A stretch of DNA of 64,000 nt from Burkholderia pyrrocinia (GTDB lineage: Bacteria > Pseudomonadota > Gammaproteobacteria > Burkholderiales > Burkholderiaceae), in contig NZ_CP011503.1 of the NCBI RefSeq assembly GCF_001028665.1, positions 2,914,001 to 2,978,000 of the forward strand, written 5' to 3'. The notes beneath the pieces were generated by a model. That model saw nothing but the letters and a program-made list of their open reading frames with translations, searched no databases and had not been told where the DNA came from. The position numbers were made by a program, and so were the translations under genes. Within the stretch, counting starts at the first letter, position 1, and every line of letters begins with the position of its first letter. Below are positions 48,297 to 57,110 of the stretch, piece after piece.

Positions 48297-48324
48297 ATTA
48301 TAGCGTGCCCGAACGGCTTGTCAA
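48297..48324 (-). promoter_or_regulatory. Sigma-70 promoter of tRNA-Leu A
   Basis: On the minus strand TTGACA, 16 bases, TATAAT; the -10 lies about 32 bp before the tRNA 5' end. Confidence 0.88.
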
Positions 48325-48644
48325 CAGATTTTGCGCAGACTTTGGGGCGGGCGAGAAAGAGGCGCGTGCCTGATGCGCCTGTTTGGATATCGCCGCCGGG
48401 TCGATCCTGATGCGAAGGATTGCCACCGGAGACGAACGAGCGAATTTCCAGATCGCATGTTCAAGTCCGTTGCCGGAGAAGTTATCGTCGGTGGGTGCCT
48501 GTCGTGCCGCGCTGACTCGCGAATGCAGGCAGCGGGCGCTGCAATTGTCCGCTCGCTTGGCGGCCCATGCGCATCGTGTATTCGCCGGCCGCAATGGAGC
48601 GCGCGGCGCATGCAAGCGAAGGCATTTGCATCGCGATTATTTAT
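48325..48644. other. Gap without recognisable gene
   Basis: 320 bp between the tRNA-Leu A promoter and the operator of the flavodoxin-like gene. Open frames of about 105-125 codons exist on both strands, but their products are rich in Arg/Ser without family similarity and they overlap each other. I see no gene, and no HxlR regulator that would be expected beside such an operator. Confidence 0.6.
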
Positions 48645-48661
48645 GTTACCATCGCAGTAAC
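48645..48661. promoter_or_regulatory. GTTAC-N7-GTAAC palindrome
   Basis: Inverted repeat 35 bp before the start of the flavodoxin-like gene. GTAAC-type palindromes are typical of HxlR-family operators, but no such regulator is adjacent. Confidence 0.4.
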
Positions 48662-48696
48662 TTTTTTGCGGAATGGTCCGCGCCAAGGAGTTCCTC

Positions 48697-49260
48697 ATGT
48701 CTGAAATCGCAGTGGTTTTTCATAGCGGCTACGGCCATGCGGCCGTCATTGCGGACGCAGTCGCACGTGGTGTCGAGAAAGTCGATGGAGCGTCGGTCAA
48801 GCTGATCCCCGTCGACGCAATCGACGAACATTGGGAGTACCTGGAGCGCGATGCCAAGGCGATCGTCTTTGGTTCGCCGACCTACATGGGCAGCGCGTCT
48901 GCGCAGTTCAAGGGCTTCATGGATGCATCGTCGAAGCATTGGGGCAAGTGGCGAGACAAACTGGCGGCCGGCTTTACGGTGTCGGCTTCGCAAAGCGGCG
49001 ACAAACTGGCGACATTGCAGCAACTGGCTGTCTTCGCTGCCCAGCATCAGATGCTGTGGGTCAGCCTCGGCCTGATGCCCGGCAACAACAACAGCAAGGG
49101 TTCGGTCAACGATCTGAATCGGCTCGGGTCGTTCCTCGGTGCGATGGCGCAGGCGAATGCGGACGAGGGTGGCGACGCGATTCTCGAGAGCGATCGAAAG
49201 ACGGCCGAACTGCTGGGCGAGCGCGTCGCGATTGCCGCGAAACGCTGGAACGGTGCCTGA
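48697..49260 (+). CDS. Flavodoxin-fold NAD(P)H:quinone oxidoreductase (WrbA-like)
   Basis: A 187-residue flavoprotein. The FMN phosphate loop VVFHSGYGHAAVIADAV is at the N-terminus, then IVFGSPTYMGSASAQFKGFMD and the flavin-contacting SASQSGDKLATLQQLAVFA. ATG at 48697 follows AAGGAG. Probably a two-electron quinone reductase for redox defence. It stands alone between two tRNA-Leu units, transcribed against them. Confidence 0.9.
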   Translation: MSEIAVVFHSGYGHAAVIADAVARGVEKVDGASVKLIPVDAIDEHWEYLERDAKAIVFGSPTYMGSASAQFKGFMDASSKHWGKWRDKLAAGFTVSASQSGDKLATLQQLAVFAAQHQMLWVSLGLMPGNNNSKGSVNDLNRLGSFLGAMAQANADEGGDAILESDRKTAELLGERVAIAAKRWNGA

Positions 49261-49416
49261 AATCGATGGCCGGGCGGCCGTGTCTCGACGGTCGTCGGGC
49301 TGGCGGATGGGTGGGGCCGAGACGTGATCGAAGTGCTTGACGCGTGCCGGCTACGTTCGCTGAATATCTCGAATTCGCGGCCCGGATCGCGCTTGGTGTT
49401 CCGGGCTGGAAATGAA

Positions 49417-49442
49417 AAAAGGCCGGCAAAAGCCGACCTTTT
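49417..49442 (-). terminator. Terminator behind tRNA-like element B
   Basis: Stem AAAAGG-CCGGC / GCCGA-CCTTTT with an AAAA loop; same type as the other terminators of this tRNA family. Confidence 0.75.
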
Positions 49443-49453
49443 CTGAAAACAGA

Positions 49454-49560
49454 TGGTGCCCGGGAGAGGACTCGGTCACACATGCGCGACCCCGGCTGCG
49501 CTTGCAAGCGCAGCCTTTCGAGTCCTCGCGCAAAGCGCGCAGGCGCTTTGCTTCCTGGGC
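49454..49560 (-). ncRNA. tRNA-like structured element B (103 nt plus ACCA end)
   Basis: Second copy, identical to element A across the interior. Here the CCA end is intact, but the 3' acceptor half is CCCGGGC, so one base pair of the acceptor stem is lost. Again it lies just after the terminator of a tRNA-Leu gene. The two copies together with their tRNA genes form a direct repeat of about 260 bp (48030-48290 and 49458-49717). Confidence 0.55.
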
Positions 49561-49569
49561 CTGAAAAAG

Positions 49570-49598
49570 AAAAAGGCCGGCTAGAAGCCGACCTTTTT
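49570..49598 (-). terminator. Terminator of tRNA-Leu B
   Basis: Identical to the terminator of copy A: AAAAAGGCCGGCT / AGCCGACCTTTTT. Confidence 0.9.
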
Positions 49599-49605
49599 AA
49601 ATAAG

Positions 49606-49692
49606 TGGTGCCCAGGAGAGGACTCGAACCTCCACGGTGTTGCCACCGCTAGGACCTGAACCTAGTGCGTCTACCAATTCCGCCACCTGGGC
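49606..49692 (-). tRNA. tRNA-Leu(CAG), copy B
   Basis: 87 bases with CCA, anticodon CAG (49656-49658). It differs from copy A in the variable arm by one base (CACCG against CATCG), which keeps the fold. Confidence 0.98.
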
Positions 49693-49723
49693 ACGTTTCG
49701 CTTGCTGCGATGCGAAGACCGCT

Positions 49724-49751
49724 ATTCTAGCGTGTCTTCGAAGACTGTCAA
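49724..49751 (-). promoter_or_regulatory. Sigma-70 promoter of tRNA-Leu B
   Basis: On the minus strand TTGACA, 16 bases, TAGAAT. The -10 is one base off consensus, so perhaps weaker than copies A and C. Confidence 0.85.
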
Positions 49752-49802
49752 CACAATTTCATCCGAAACGATAAAAATATTGCGCTCTTGTGCGACGGGG
49801 GC

Positions 49803-50792
49803 TCACGCGCCGACCGGATCCGCGCGTTTTGCTGCGAAATTCCAGCGCAGCGCCTGTCCCGTATCGATGCGGGCCGGCAGCAGTCCGGCCGCGAGGAACG
49901 TGTCGGCGATATTCTGTTGTTCGCCGAAGTTTTGCGCGACGACTGCGCGGACGAGGTAGCTGCGTCGCGCGTTCGCGCGCACGATCGTCGCCGCGTCGAG
50001 TCCCCAGGTCGGCGCGAGCGTATTCGCGGCCTCCTGTTGGTGGTCGTGCAGCCACGTGCCGGCCTGCGACAACTGGTCGAACAGGATCTGGACGACGTCC
50101 GGCCGCGCGGCGGCAAAACTGCTCGATGCGAGGTAGTAGCGCTGGTACGACGCGAGTCCGCTGCCGTCGGCGAGAATCCGCACGTCGGGATTCCGGTCGA
50201 CCGACGCGACGTAGGGATCCCACGTAATCCATGCATCCACGCTGCCGCGCTCGAACGCCGCGCGGCCGTCCGCGGGCGTCAGGTAGTGGATCGCCGCATC
50301 GGCGGGCGCGAGCTTCGTGCGTGCGAGCGCGGCGAGCAGCAGGTAGTGGCTGCCGGCGGCCTTCGTGACCGCGATGCGCTTGCCCTTGAGATCGGCGAGC
50401 GTGCGCAGTGCGCTGTCCTGCTTCACGACGATCGCCTGTGCTTTCGGCGACGGCGCTTCCTGCGCGACGTACACGAAACGTGCATGCGCGGCTTGCGCAA
50501 AGACCGGGACCGTGTCGGCGACGTCGGCGCTGAAATCGACGGCGCCGACGTTGAGCGCTTCGGTCAGCGGCAGTCCGCTCGCGAACTCATGCCACGACAC
50601 GCGCAGGCCGAGCGGCGCAAGCGCCTGCTCGAGCGTGCCGCGTGTCTTGAGCAGCGTGATGAGCGTCGACGATTTCTGGTAGCCGATGCGCAGTGCGGCA
50701 GGCGCGTTCTCGGCGTGCGTTCGGACGCCCGCGACAGCGAGGCCTGCGGCCAGCATTGCGCGCGCGAACGCGCGACGGTTCATCGACGTCAT
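49803..50792 (-). CDS. Aliphatic sulfonate ABC substrate-binding protein (SsuA-like)
   Basis: A 329-residue periplasmic protein with a Tat/Sec-like leader (NRRAFARAMLAAGLAVAGV). LRIGYQKSSTLITLLKTRGTLE, WHEFASGLPLTEALNVGAVDF and WITWDPYVASVDR are typical SsuA-family words. Start ATG at 50790-50792 with GAGGGG eight bases before; a second ATG three codons later has no site. No permease or ATPase gene lies beside it, so it must use a transporter encoded elsewhere or is isolated by insertion between tRNA copies. Confidence 0.88.
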   Translation of the reverse strand: MTSMNRRAFARAMLAAGLAVAGVRTHAENAPAALRIGYQKSSTLITLLKTRGTLEQALAPLGLRVSWHEFASGLPLTEALNVGAVDFSADVADTVPVFAQAAHARFVYVAQEAPSPKAQAIVVKQDSALRTLADLKGKRIAVTKAAGSHYLLLAALARTKLAPADAAIHYLTPADGRAAFERGSVDAWITWDPYVASVDRNPDVRILADGSGLASYQRYYLASSSFAAARPDVVQILFDQLSQAGTWLHDHQQEAANTLAPTWGLDAATIVRANARRSYLVRAVVAQNFGEQQNIADTFLAAGLLPARIDTGQALRWNFAAKRADPVGA

Positions 50793-50912
50793 GAGTCTTG
50801 CCCCTCGTTGGGTTCGTTGCGGTGAATCGAGCCGGCAAACGTACCAACGGGAAGGGCAGACGATAACCGATAAATTCTGCTATCGATCCGACTGGCGGGC
50901 ATATGGAAGCGG

Positions 50913-51287
50913 ATGCCCGCCGGTATCAAGGCGCGACGGTATGCGGCATGGAAGGATCTCGACATTACGACTCGGCAGAGGGGCATGCTGTTGTCGATAC
51001 GGATCGGCTGCGCGACGACCCCTTTCGAGTTGTCGAAGTTGCTCGGGGTCGACGCGGGGTTGGTGACGCGCCTGCTCGACAAGCTGGAGAGCAAGGGGCG
51101 CGTCGAGCGTTCGCGCAGCATGAGCGATCGGCGGGTCGTGAGCGTGGCACTGATGGAAGCGGGGCAGGCAGTCGCCGCGCAGATTCCGGAGATCGCACCG
51201 AAGGTGCTCAATGTCCGCCTGCGGAAATTTACGAAGGCCGCGTTCGACGAGCCGTGCCGGTTACTGCGCAACTTCATCGGCGAGTAA
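50913..51287 (+). pseudogene. Truncated MarR-family regulator
   Basis: A 124-codon frame with a good MarR core (TTPFELSKLLGVDAGLVTRLLD, LESKGRVERSRSMSDRRVV) but without the usual first dimerisation helix; the same frame continues upstream for 13 codons (LLSIRLAGIWKR) to a stop at 50871. This looks like a regulator that has lost its start. It could still be made from the ATG at 50913 (GGAAGCGG before it). Transcribed away from the SsuA-like gene, so it may once have controlled it. Confidence 0.6.
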
Positions 51288-51316
51288 GCCGCGCCTTTTC
51301 CCGGGCCGGAAATGAA

Positions 51317-51343
51317 AAAAGGCCGGCTCGAAGCCGACCTTTT
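51317..51343 (-). terminator. Terminator of tRNA-Leu C
   Basis: Stem AAAAGGCCGGCT / AGCCGACCTTTT with loop CGA. No tRNA-like element follows this copy. Confidence 0.88.
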
Positions 51344-51353
51344 CAAAAACAGA

Positions 51354-51440
51354 TGGTGCCCAGGAGAGGACTCGAACCTCCACGATGTTGCCACCGCTAG
51401 GACCTGAACCTAGTGCGTCTACCAATTCCGCCACCTGGGC
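51354..51440 (-). tRNA. tRNA-Leu(CAG), copy C
   Basis: 87 bases with CCA, anticodon CAG (51404-51406), identical to copy A over the tRNA body. Flanks differ from A and B. Confidence 0.98.
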
Positions 51441-51476
51441 ACGTTTTGCAGTAGCTGCTTGCTGCAAAGAAGCGGA

Positions 51477-51504
51477 ATTATAGCGCCCCAATTATTCGTG
51501 TCAA
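51477..51504 (-). promoter_or_regulatory. Sigma-70 promoter of tRNA-Leu C
   Basis: On the minus strand TTGACA, 16 bases, TATAAT, followed by a different spacer sequence from copies A and B. Confidence 0.88.
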
Positions 51505-51634
51505 CACTTTTTTGCGATGCATCGCAAACCGGCTGCCGTCGCGGCTGCCCGCGGCATTCCCGTCATTTGGCGACACAGGCGGATGATAGAATGACCCGCC
51601 GCCGTCAATATAGAACTGTCTGACGGACACCTCT

Positions 51635-51724
51635 ATGTTGATGCCGTGCACCATCAGTCAACGCAACGAGAACAATCATCGACAAACCCTTGAGCAAATA
51701 TCCGTACCCCATTCCGAGCCGTGA
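51635..51724 (+). other. Possible 29-codon upstream ORF overlapping the rnr start
   Basis: ATG at 51635 opens MLMPCTISQRNENNHRQTLE and stops at 51722-51724, inside the first codons of rnr in another frame. No strong ribosome site. It could couple or dampen translation of rnr, whose own start is TTG. Confidence 0.3.
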
Positions 51725-54182
51725 AGAAATTCTCGGCGTGCTGCGTACGAGCGACGCGCCGCTGGCTGCCAACGACATCGCCGAAGCACTGTCGATCAAG
51801 CGGCAGGAGCGCGAGGGGTTCTTCCGGCGTGTCGCCGCGATGGAGCGCGACGGCCAGATCCGCCTCGACAAGCGCGGCCACTACCAGTTGACCCATCCGT
51901 CGAATTTCGTCGCCGGGCGCGTGCAGGGGCATCGCGATGGCTACGGGTTCGTGATCCGCGACGACGGCCAGGACGACCTGTTCCTGCCGAACGGCGAAAT
52001 GCAGAAGGTGATGCACAACGATCGCGTGCTCGCGCGAATCGTCGGCTACGACCGCCGCGGCCGGCCGGAAGGGCATGTCGTCGAAGTCACCGAGCGCGCG
52101 AACAAGCGCGTGATCGGCCGCCTGCTCAACGAGAACGGTGCGCTGATCGTCGCGCCGGAAGACAAGCGCATCGGCCACGACATCCTGATCACGCAGAACG
52201 TGAAGAAGGCGAAGGTCGGGCAGGTCGTCGTCGTCGAGCTGACCGATTTCCCGAGCCGTCATTCGCAGCCGCTCGGCCGTGTCGTCGAAGTGCTCGGCGA
52301 CATCGACGATCCGGGCATGGAAATCGAAATCGCGGTGCGCAAGTACGGCGTGCCGCATGAATTCAGCCAGCCGGCGCTCGACGAAGCCGCCGCGCTGCCC
52401 GACAAGGTACGGCCGGCCGACCTGCGATTCCGTGTCGACCTGCGCGACGTACCGCTCGTGACGATCGACGGCGAGGACGCACGCGACTTCGACGACGCCG
52501 TCTACTGCGAACCGGTCAAGGTCGGCCGCGGCGACGGCTTCCGGCTGATCGTCGCGATCGCCGACGTGTCGTACTACGTACAGCCGGGCAACGGGCTCGA
52601 TGCCGATGCGCTCGAACGCAGCACGTCGGTGTATTTCCCGCGCCGCGTGATCCCGATGCTGCCGGAGAAACTGTCGAACGGCCTGTGCTCGCTGAACCCG
52701 CAAGTCGACCGCTGCGTGCTCGCGTGCGACATGGTGATTACCGCGCGCGGCGAGATCAAGGCGTACCAGTTCTATCCGGCCGTGATCCATTCGGCTGCGC
52801 GCCTCACGTACACCGAAGTCGCGGCCGTGCTGTCGAACACGAAAGGGCCGGAGGCCGCGCGCCGCGCGGACCTGCTGCCGCACCTGCAGAACCTGTACGG
52901 CGTCTACAAGTCGCTGTTCGCCGCACGGCAGAAGCGCGGCGCGATCGACTTCGACACGACCGAGACCTACATCGTCTGCAACTCGCAGGGCAAGATCGAG
53001 CAGATCGTGCCGCGTCAGCGCAACGATGCGCACAAGCTGATCGAGGAATGCATGCTGGCCGCGAACGTCTGCGCGGCCGACTTCCTGAAGCGCAACAAGC
53101 ATCCGGGCCTGTACCGCGTGCACGCGGGGCCGACGCCGGAAAAGCTCGAGAACCTGCGCGCGTTCCTGCGCGGCATGGGCCTGTCGCTCGGCGGCGGCGA
53201 CAAGCCGCATGCGAGCGACTACGCGGCGCTGATGGCGCAGATCCGCGACCGGCCCGACGCGCAGATGCTGCAGCCGATGCTGCTGCGTTCGATGCAGCAG
53301 GCTGTCTACAGCCCGGACAACATCGGCCACTTCGGTCTCGCGTACGAGGCGTACGCGCACTTCACGAGCCCGATCCGCCGTTATCCCGACCTGCTCACGC
53401 ACCGCGCGATCTACTCGATCCTGTCCGGCAAGAAGTATGTGCCGAAGGCGCCGGAAGGCTTCGAACTGAACACCGCGCTGTCGCCGCGCGCCCGCGCGAT
53501 GCAGCAGGCCGACGACGAGGCGCGCAATCGCTCGCGCTCGAACACGGCGATCTGGGAAGAGCTCGGCCTGCACTGCTCGGCGAACGAGCGGCGTGCGGAC
53601 GAAGCGTCGCGCGACGTGGAGGCATGGCTCAAGTGCTATTTCATGCGCGACAAGCTCGGCGAGGAGTACGGCGGGATGGTGAACGGCGTCACGTCGTTCG
53701 GCATCTTCGTGCAACTCGACACGCTGTTCATCGAAGGGCTCGTGCACGTCACCGAACTCGGCTCGGACTACTTCCAGTACGACGAGATCAAGAACGAGCT
53801 GCGCGGTGAACGGACGGGCATCCGCTATCGCCTGTCGGACCGTGTGCGCGTGCAGGTGAGCCGCGTCGATCTCGACGCGCGCAAGATCGATTTCCGCCTC
53901 GTGCGCGATACGCCGGTGAAGGTGCCGCGCCCGGCGTCCGCGCCGGCTGCCGCAGGTGCCGGTGCCGGTGCCGGTGCCGATCGCAACGGCCCGCGCGTCC
54001 GCGCGTTGCCGCCGGCGGAGGAGTTCGCGCCGCGTCGCAAGAAGGCCGCGAGCGCGCCGAGCGCCGCGGTGAAGGAAGCGCAGGCTGCACGTGCCGCCGC
54101 GAAGAAGAAGAGCAGCGGTGGCAGCGGCGGCGCGGCGGCGAAACCGACCGCGAAGAAGCCGCGCGCCCGCAAGAAGTATTGA
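51690..54182 (+). CDS. rnr: Ribonuclease R
   Basis: 3'-to-5' exoribonuclease that degrades structured RNA, 830 residues. N-terminal winged helix, cold-shock/OB domains (NFVAGRVQGHRDGYGFV), then the RNB domain with the metal-binding Asp cluster GEDARDFDDAVY, and an S1 domain (GMVNGVTSFGIFVQLD). The tail is Lys/Ala-rich with KKKSSGGSGG. The start is TTG at 51690 with a weak ribosome site; no ATG exists in frame back to the stop at 51639. Followed by rlmB after a terminator. Confidence 0.95.
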   Translation: MSKYPYPIPSREEILGVLRTSDAPLAANDIAEALSIKRQEREGFFRRVAAMERDGQIRLDKRGHYQLTHPSNFVAGRVQGHRDGYGFVIRDDGQDDLFLPNGEMQKVMHNDRVLARIVGYDRRGRPEGHVVEVTERANKRVIGRLLNENGALIVAPEDKRIGHDILITQNVKKAKVGQVVVVELTDFPSRHSQPLGRVVEVLGDIDDPGMEIEIAVRKYGVPHEFSQPALDEAAALPDKVRPADLRFRVDLRDVPLVTIDGEDARDFDDAVYCEPVKVGRGDGFRLIVAIADVSYYVQPGNGLDADALERSTSVYFPRRVIPMLPEKLSNGLCSLNPQVDRCVLACDMVITARGEIKAYQFYPAVIHSAARLTYTEVAAVLSNTKGPEAARRADLLPHLQNLYGVYKSLFAARQKRGAIDFDTTETYIVCNSQGKIEQIVPRQRNDAHKLIEECMLAANVCAADFLKRNKHPGLYRVHAGPTPEKLENLRAFLRGMGLSLGGGDKPHASDYAALMAQIRDRPDAQMLQPMLLRSMQQAVYSPDNIGHFGLAYEAYAHFTSPIRRYPDLLTHRAIYSILSGKKYVPKAPEGFELNTALSPRARAMQQADDEARNRSRSNTAIWEELGLHCSANERRADEASRDVEAWLKCYFMRDKLGEEYGGMVNGVTSFGIFVQLDTLFIEGLVHVTELGSDYFQYDEIKNELRGERTGIRYRLSDRVRVQVSRVDLDARKIDFRLVRDTPVKVPRPASAPAAAGAGAGAGADRNGPRVRALPPAEEFAPRRKKAASAPSAAVKEAQAARAAAKKKSSGGSGGAAAKPTAKKPRARKKY

Positions 54183-54225
54183 GTATTCGGGGCGGCGCAT
54201 GCGCACGCCCTGCAGTATCGAGAGA

Positions 54226-54270
54226 CGCCGCGTCACCGGTCATCGGCCGGCAACGCGGCGCTTTCCTTTT
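54226..54270 (+). terminator. Terminator-like hairpin between rnr and rlmB
   Basis: Stem CGCCGCGT (54226-54233) with ACGCGGCG (54253-54260), an inner CCGG/CCGG pairing, then CTTTCCTTTTCC. Confidence 0.6.
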
Positions 54271-54330
54271 CCATGGATCGCGGCTGCGCGCGTCGCGCGG
54301 CCGCACGTTTGATCGAAGGTTGTTCCAGTC

Positions 54331-55074
54331 ATGTCACGTCTGAAGGTTCTTTACGGTTTTCATGCGGTGACCGCACGTTTGCGGCACGATGCATCGACGG
54401 TTGCGGAGGTGCTGTACGACCAGACGCGCCGCGACCGCCGCATGCAGGACTTCCTGCACACCGCGAAGGAAGCGGGCGTGCGGCTGATCGCGGCCGACGA
54501 AACGCGCCTGTGGGGCCTCGCCCATACCGAGCGCCACCAGGGCGTCGTCGCGCGTGTCGAGGACGTGCCGCTCGCGCAGAACCTGTCCGAGCTGCTCGAC
54601 GGCATCCAGGGGCCCGCGCTGCTGCTCGTGCTCGACGGCGTCACCGATCCGCACAACCTTGGCGCGTGCCTGCGCGTTGCCGATTCGGCGGGCGCGCACG
54701 CGGTGATCGCGCCGCGCGACCGTGCGGTCGGCCTGAACGCGACCGCGGCCAAGGTGGCGAGCGGCGCAGCCGATACGGTGCCGTACATCACGGTGACGAA
54801 CCTCGCGCGCGCGCTGCGCGAGCTGAAGGAAGCCGGCGTGTGGATCATCGGCACGTCGGACGAGGCATCGGCGACGCTCTACGATACGAAGCTCGACGGC
54901 CCCGTCGCGCTCGTGATGGGTGCGGAAGGCGAAGGCATGCGCCGGCTCACGCGCGACACCTGCGACGAAGTGATGAGCATCCCGATGGCCGGCAGCGTGG
55001 AAAGCCTGAACGTGTCGGTCGCCAGCGGCGTATGCCTGTACGAAGCCGTGCGCCAGCGGCGCGTGAAGGGCTGA
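54331..55074 (+). CDS. rlmB: 23S rRNA (guanosine-2'-O-)-methyltransferase RlmB
   Basis: SpoU/TrmH-family knotted methyltransferase for G2251 of 23S rRNA, 247 residues. N-terminal ribosome-binding domain ([11 protein letters not shown]), then [20 protein letters not shown] (motif 1), [15 protein letters not shown] (motif 2) and [22 protein letters not shown] in part (motif 3). It follows rnr, as in many proteobacteria. Confidence 0.96.
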   Translation: MSRLKVLYGFHAVTARLRHDASTVAEVLYDQTRRDRRMQDFLHTAKEAGVRLIAADETRLWGLAHTERHQGVVARVEDVPLAQNLSELLDGIQGPALLLVLDGVTDPHNLGACLRVADSAGAHAVIAPRDRAVGLNATAAKVASGAADTVPYITVTNLARALRELKEAGVWIIGTSDEASATLYDTKLDGPVALVMGAEGEGMRRLTRDTCDEVMSIPMAGSVESLNVSVASGVCLYEAVRQRRVKG

Positions 55075-55171
55075 CGCAACCTGTCTCGCGCGATGTGCGC
55101 GGGCGTGGGATGACCCGAACGACGCGCGCCGCGACGCGATGCGGCACGCGGTTCTCCGGAACTCGTGACCG

Positions 55172-56044
55172 ATGACCCTGTTTCGCCTCGGCGCATCATG
55201 CGCCGTGCTATGCCTGCTGGCTGCCTGCACGTCGCCGTCGCTCGTCGAACGCAGCACCTACTACGCCGACACGAGCCTGCACGCACGCGGTGCCGATTCG
55301 CGGATCCGCTTTCTCGTGATGCATTACACCGAAAGCGACGAAGCGAAATCGCTGCGCACGCTGACAGGCGATTCGGTCAGCGTGCATTACGTCGTGCCGC
55401 CGCAGCCGCGCATCGAGCACGGGATGCCCGTCGTCTACCAGCTCGTTCCGGAATCGAAACGCGCATGGCACGCGGGCGTCAGCGAGTGGCAGGGCACGAC
55501 CGAGCTGAACGCGGCGTCGATCGGCATCGAGAACGTAAACCGCGGCCCGCTCGATCCGCAGAATCGCACGTGGCAGCCGTATCCGCCCGAACAGGTCGAT
55601 GCGTTGATTCGCCTGTCGAAGGACATCGTCGCACGCTACGCGATCCCGCCGACGCGGGTGGTCGGGCACAGCGACATCGCACCGCAACGCAAGATCGATC
55701 CGGGTCCGCTGTTCCCTTGGCATGCGCTCGCACTGGCCGGTGTCGGTGCATGGCCGGACGATGCGACCGTGGCCGCACGGCTCGGCGGCCGCGATCCGCA
55801 CGCACTGGTCGACGTGCACGAACTGCAGCTCAAGCTCGCGCGCTACGGTTACGAAGTGCCGACCGACGGCGTGCTCGACGCACGCACGCGGCGCGTATTC
55901 GCGGCGTTCCAGATGCATTTCCGGCCGTCCGACTATGCGGGCAATCCGGACGCCGAAAGCGACGCGATCGCGCAGGCGTTGCTCGACAAATACTTCCCCG
56001 GCACGCAACCGGCGGACAACGCGCCCGCGGCGGACGCACCCTGA
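55172..56044 (+). CDS. N-acetylmuramoyl-L-alanine amidase lipoprotein (AmiD-like)
   Basis: Peptidoglycan amidase of the amidase_2 family, 290 residues, anchored as a lipoprotein (CLLAAC, Cys about residue 19). Zn-site words are [26 protein letters not shown] and [19 protein letters not shown] peptidoglycan-binding domain covers about residues 205-270 ([19 protein letters not shown]). Likely recycles muropeptides at the outer membrane. Confidence 0.93.
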   Translation: MTLFRLGASCAVLCLLAACTSPSLVERSTYYADTSLHARGADSRIRFLVMHYTESDEAKSLRTLTGDSVSVHYVVPPQPRIEHGMPVVYQLVPESKRAWHAGVSEWQGTTELNAASIGIENVNRGPLDPQNRTWQPYPPEQVDALIRLSKDIVARYAIPPTRVVGHSDIAPQRKIDPGPLFPWHALALAGVGAWPDDATVAARLGGRDPHALVDVHELQLKLARYGYEVPTDGVLDARTRRVFAAFQMHFRPSDYAGNPDAESDAIAQALLDKYFPGTQPADNAPAADAP

Positions 56045-56135
56045 ACGCACGGCGCACCGCGCGCCGAAAAACGCGGGCCGTCATCCGAGTCCGGTAAACT
56101 GGCGGTTTTCCGCAATCCTGCAGCATTACTACGCC

Positions 56136-56837
56136 ATGACTCAAGACGAACTCAAACGCCTCGTCGGCCAGGCCGCCGCCGATTATGTGATCCAGAACGT
56201 GCCGGAAGGCGCCGTGATCGGTGTCGGCACCGGCTCGACTGCCAACTGCTTCATCGACGCGCTCGCCGTCGTCAAGTCGCGTTATCGCGGCGCCGTGTCG
56301 AGCTCCGTCGCCACGACCGAACGCCTGAAATCGCACGGCATCAAGGTGTTCGACCTGAACGAGGTCGACTCGCTGCAGGTGTACGTCGACGGCGCCGACG
56401 AGATCGACGCGAGCGGTGCGATGATCAAGGGCGGCGGCGGCGCGCTGACGCGCGAGAAGATCGTCGCGTCGGTGGCCGACACGTTCGTCTGCATCGCCGA
56501 TGCCAGCAAGCGCGTGCCGGTGCTCGGCGCGTTCCCGCTGCCCATCGAGGTCGTGCCGATGGCGCGCACGGCGATCGGCCGGCGCGTGACCGCGCTCGGC
56601 GGCGTGCCCGTGCTGCGCGTGACGAAGGACGGCGCGCCGTACATCACCGACAACGGCAACGAGATCATCGACGTGAAGGGGCTGCAGATCGCCGATCCGC
56701 GCGGTTTCGAAGCGCAGGTGAATGCATGGCCTGGCGTCGTGACGGTCGGCCTGTTTGCCGAGCGCGGTGCGAATCTGTGCTTGCTCGGCACGGAAAACGG
56801 TGTTGAAAGGATCGTTTATTCGGCCGAATTGAGTTGA
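56136..56837 (+). CDS. rpiA: Ribose-5-phosphate isomerase A
   Basis: Interconverts ribose-5-P and ribulose-5-P, 233 residues from ATG at 56136. Motifs: [21 protein letters not shown] and [12 protein letters not shown] with the catalytic Glu; all present. Alone in its transcript, closed by a terminator. Confidence 0.97.
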   Translation: MTQDELKRLVGQAAADYVIQNVPEGAVIGVGTGSTANCFIDALAVVKSRYRGAVSSSVATTERLKSHGIKVFDLNEVDSLQVYVDGADEIDASGAMIKGGGGALTREKIVASVADTFVCIADASKRVPVLGAFPLPIEVVPMARTAIGRRVTALGGVPVLRVTKDGAPYITDNGNEIIDVKGLQIADPRGFEAQVNAWPGVVTVGLFAERGANLCLLGTENGVERIVYSAELS

Positions 56838-56905
56838 ATGAGAAGCAGTCCGTAATGGTGTCAGCGACCCGTAATGGATTGCATGTTTAAATCTTGTGGA
56901 ATTCG

Positions 56906-56943
56906 AGGCCCGGCAAGCGCAGCGCGCTTCCCGGGCCTTTTTT
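56906..56943 (+). terminator. Terminator of rpiA
   Basis: Stem AGGCCCGG / CCGGGCCT with inner AAGCGC / GCGCTT and a run of six T. Confidence 0.92.
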
Positions 56944-57027
56944 GTAGCCTTATAAATCACCCCGTCAAAAAGAGGGATAACCCTGTCAGGTGTTTACCAG
57001 ATAGCGAAATATCCTCGAACTCATCAA

Positions 57028-57042
57028 CTTATAGATCATAAG
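57028..57042. promoter_or_regulatory. Inverted repeat upstream of the GntR gene
   Basis: CTTAT-AGATC-ATAAG, 68 bp before the regulator start in an AT-rich patch; candidate autoregulatory site or promoter part. Confidence 0.35.
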
Positions 57043-57110
57043 AACAGTAGTAACCAGGGCCGGCGGAACTGCGGAGCAGGTGTTCGCAAATCGACGCACG
57101 GGGAGGTGTC

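Noticed and set aside
48298..48698. Frames of 105-125 codons on both strands before the flavodoxin-like gene
   Set aside because: No signature, mutual overlap, no ribosome site; also covers a tRNA promoter.
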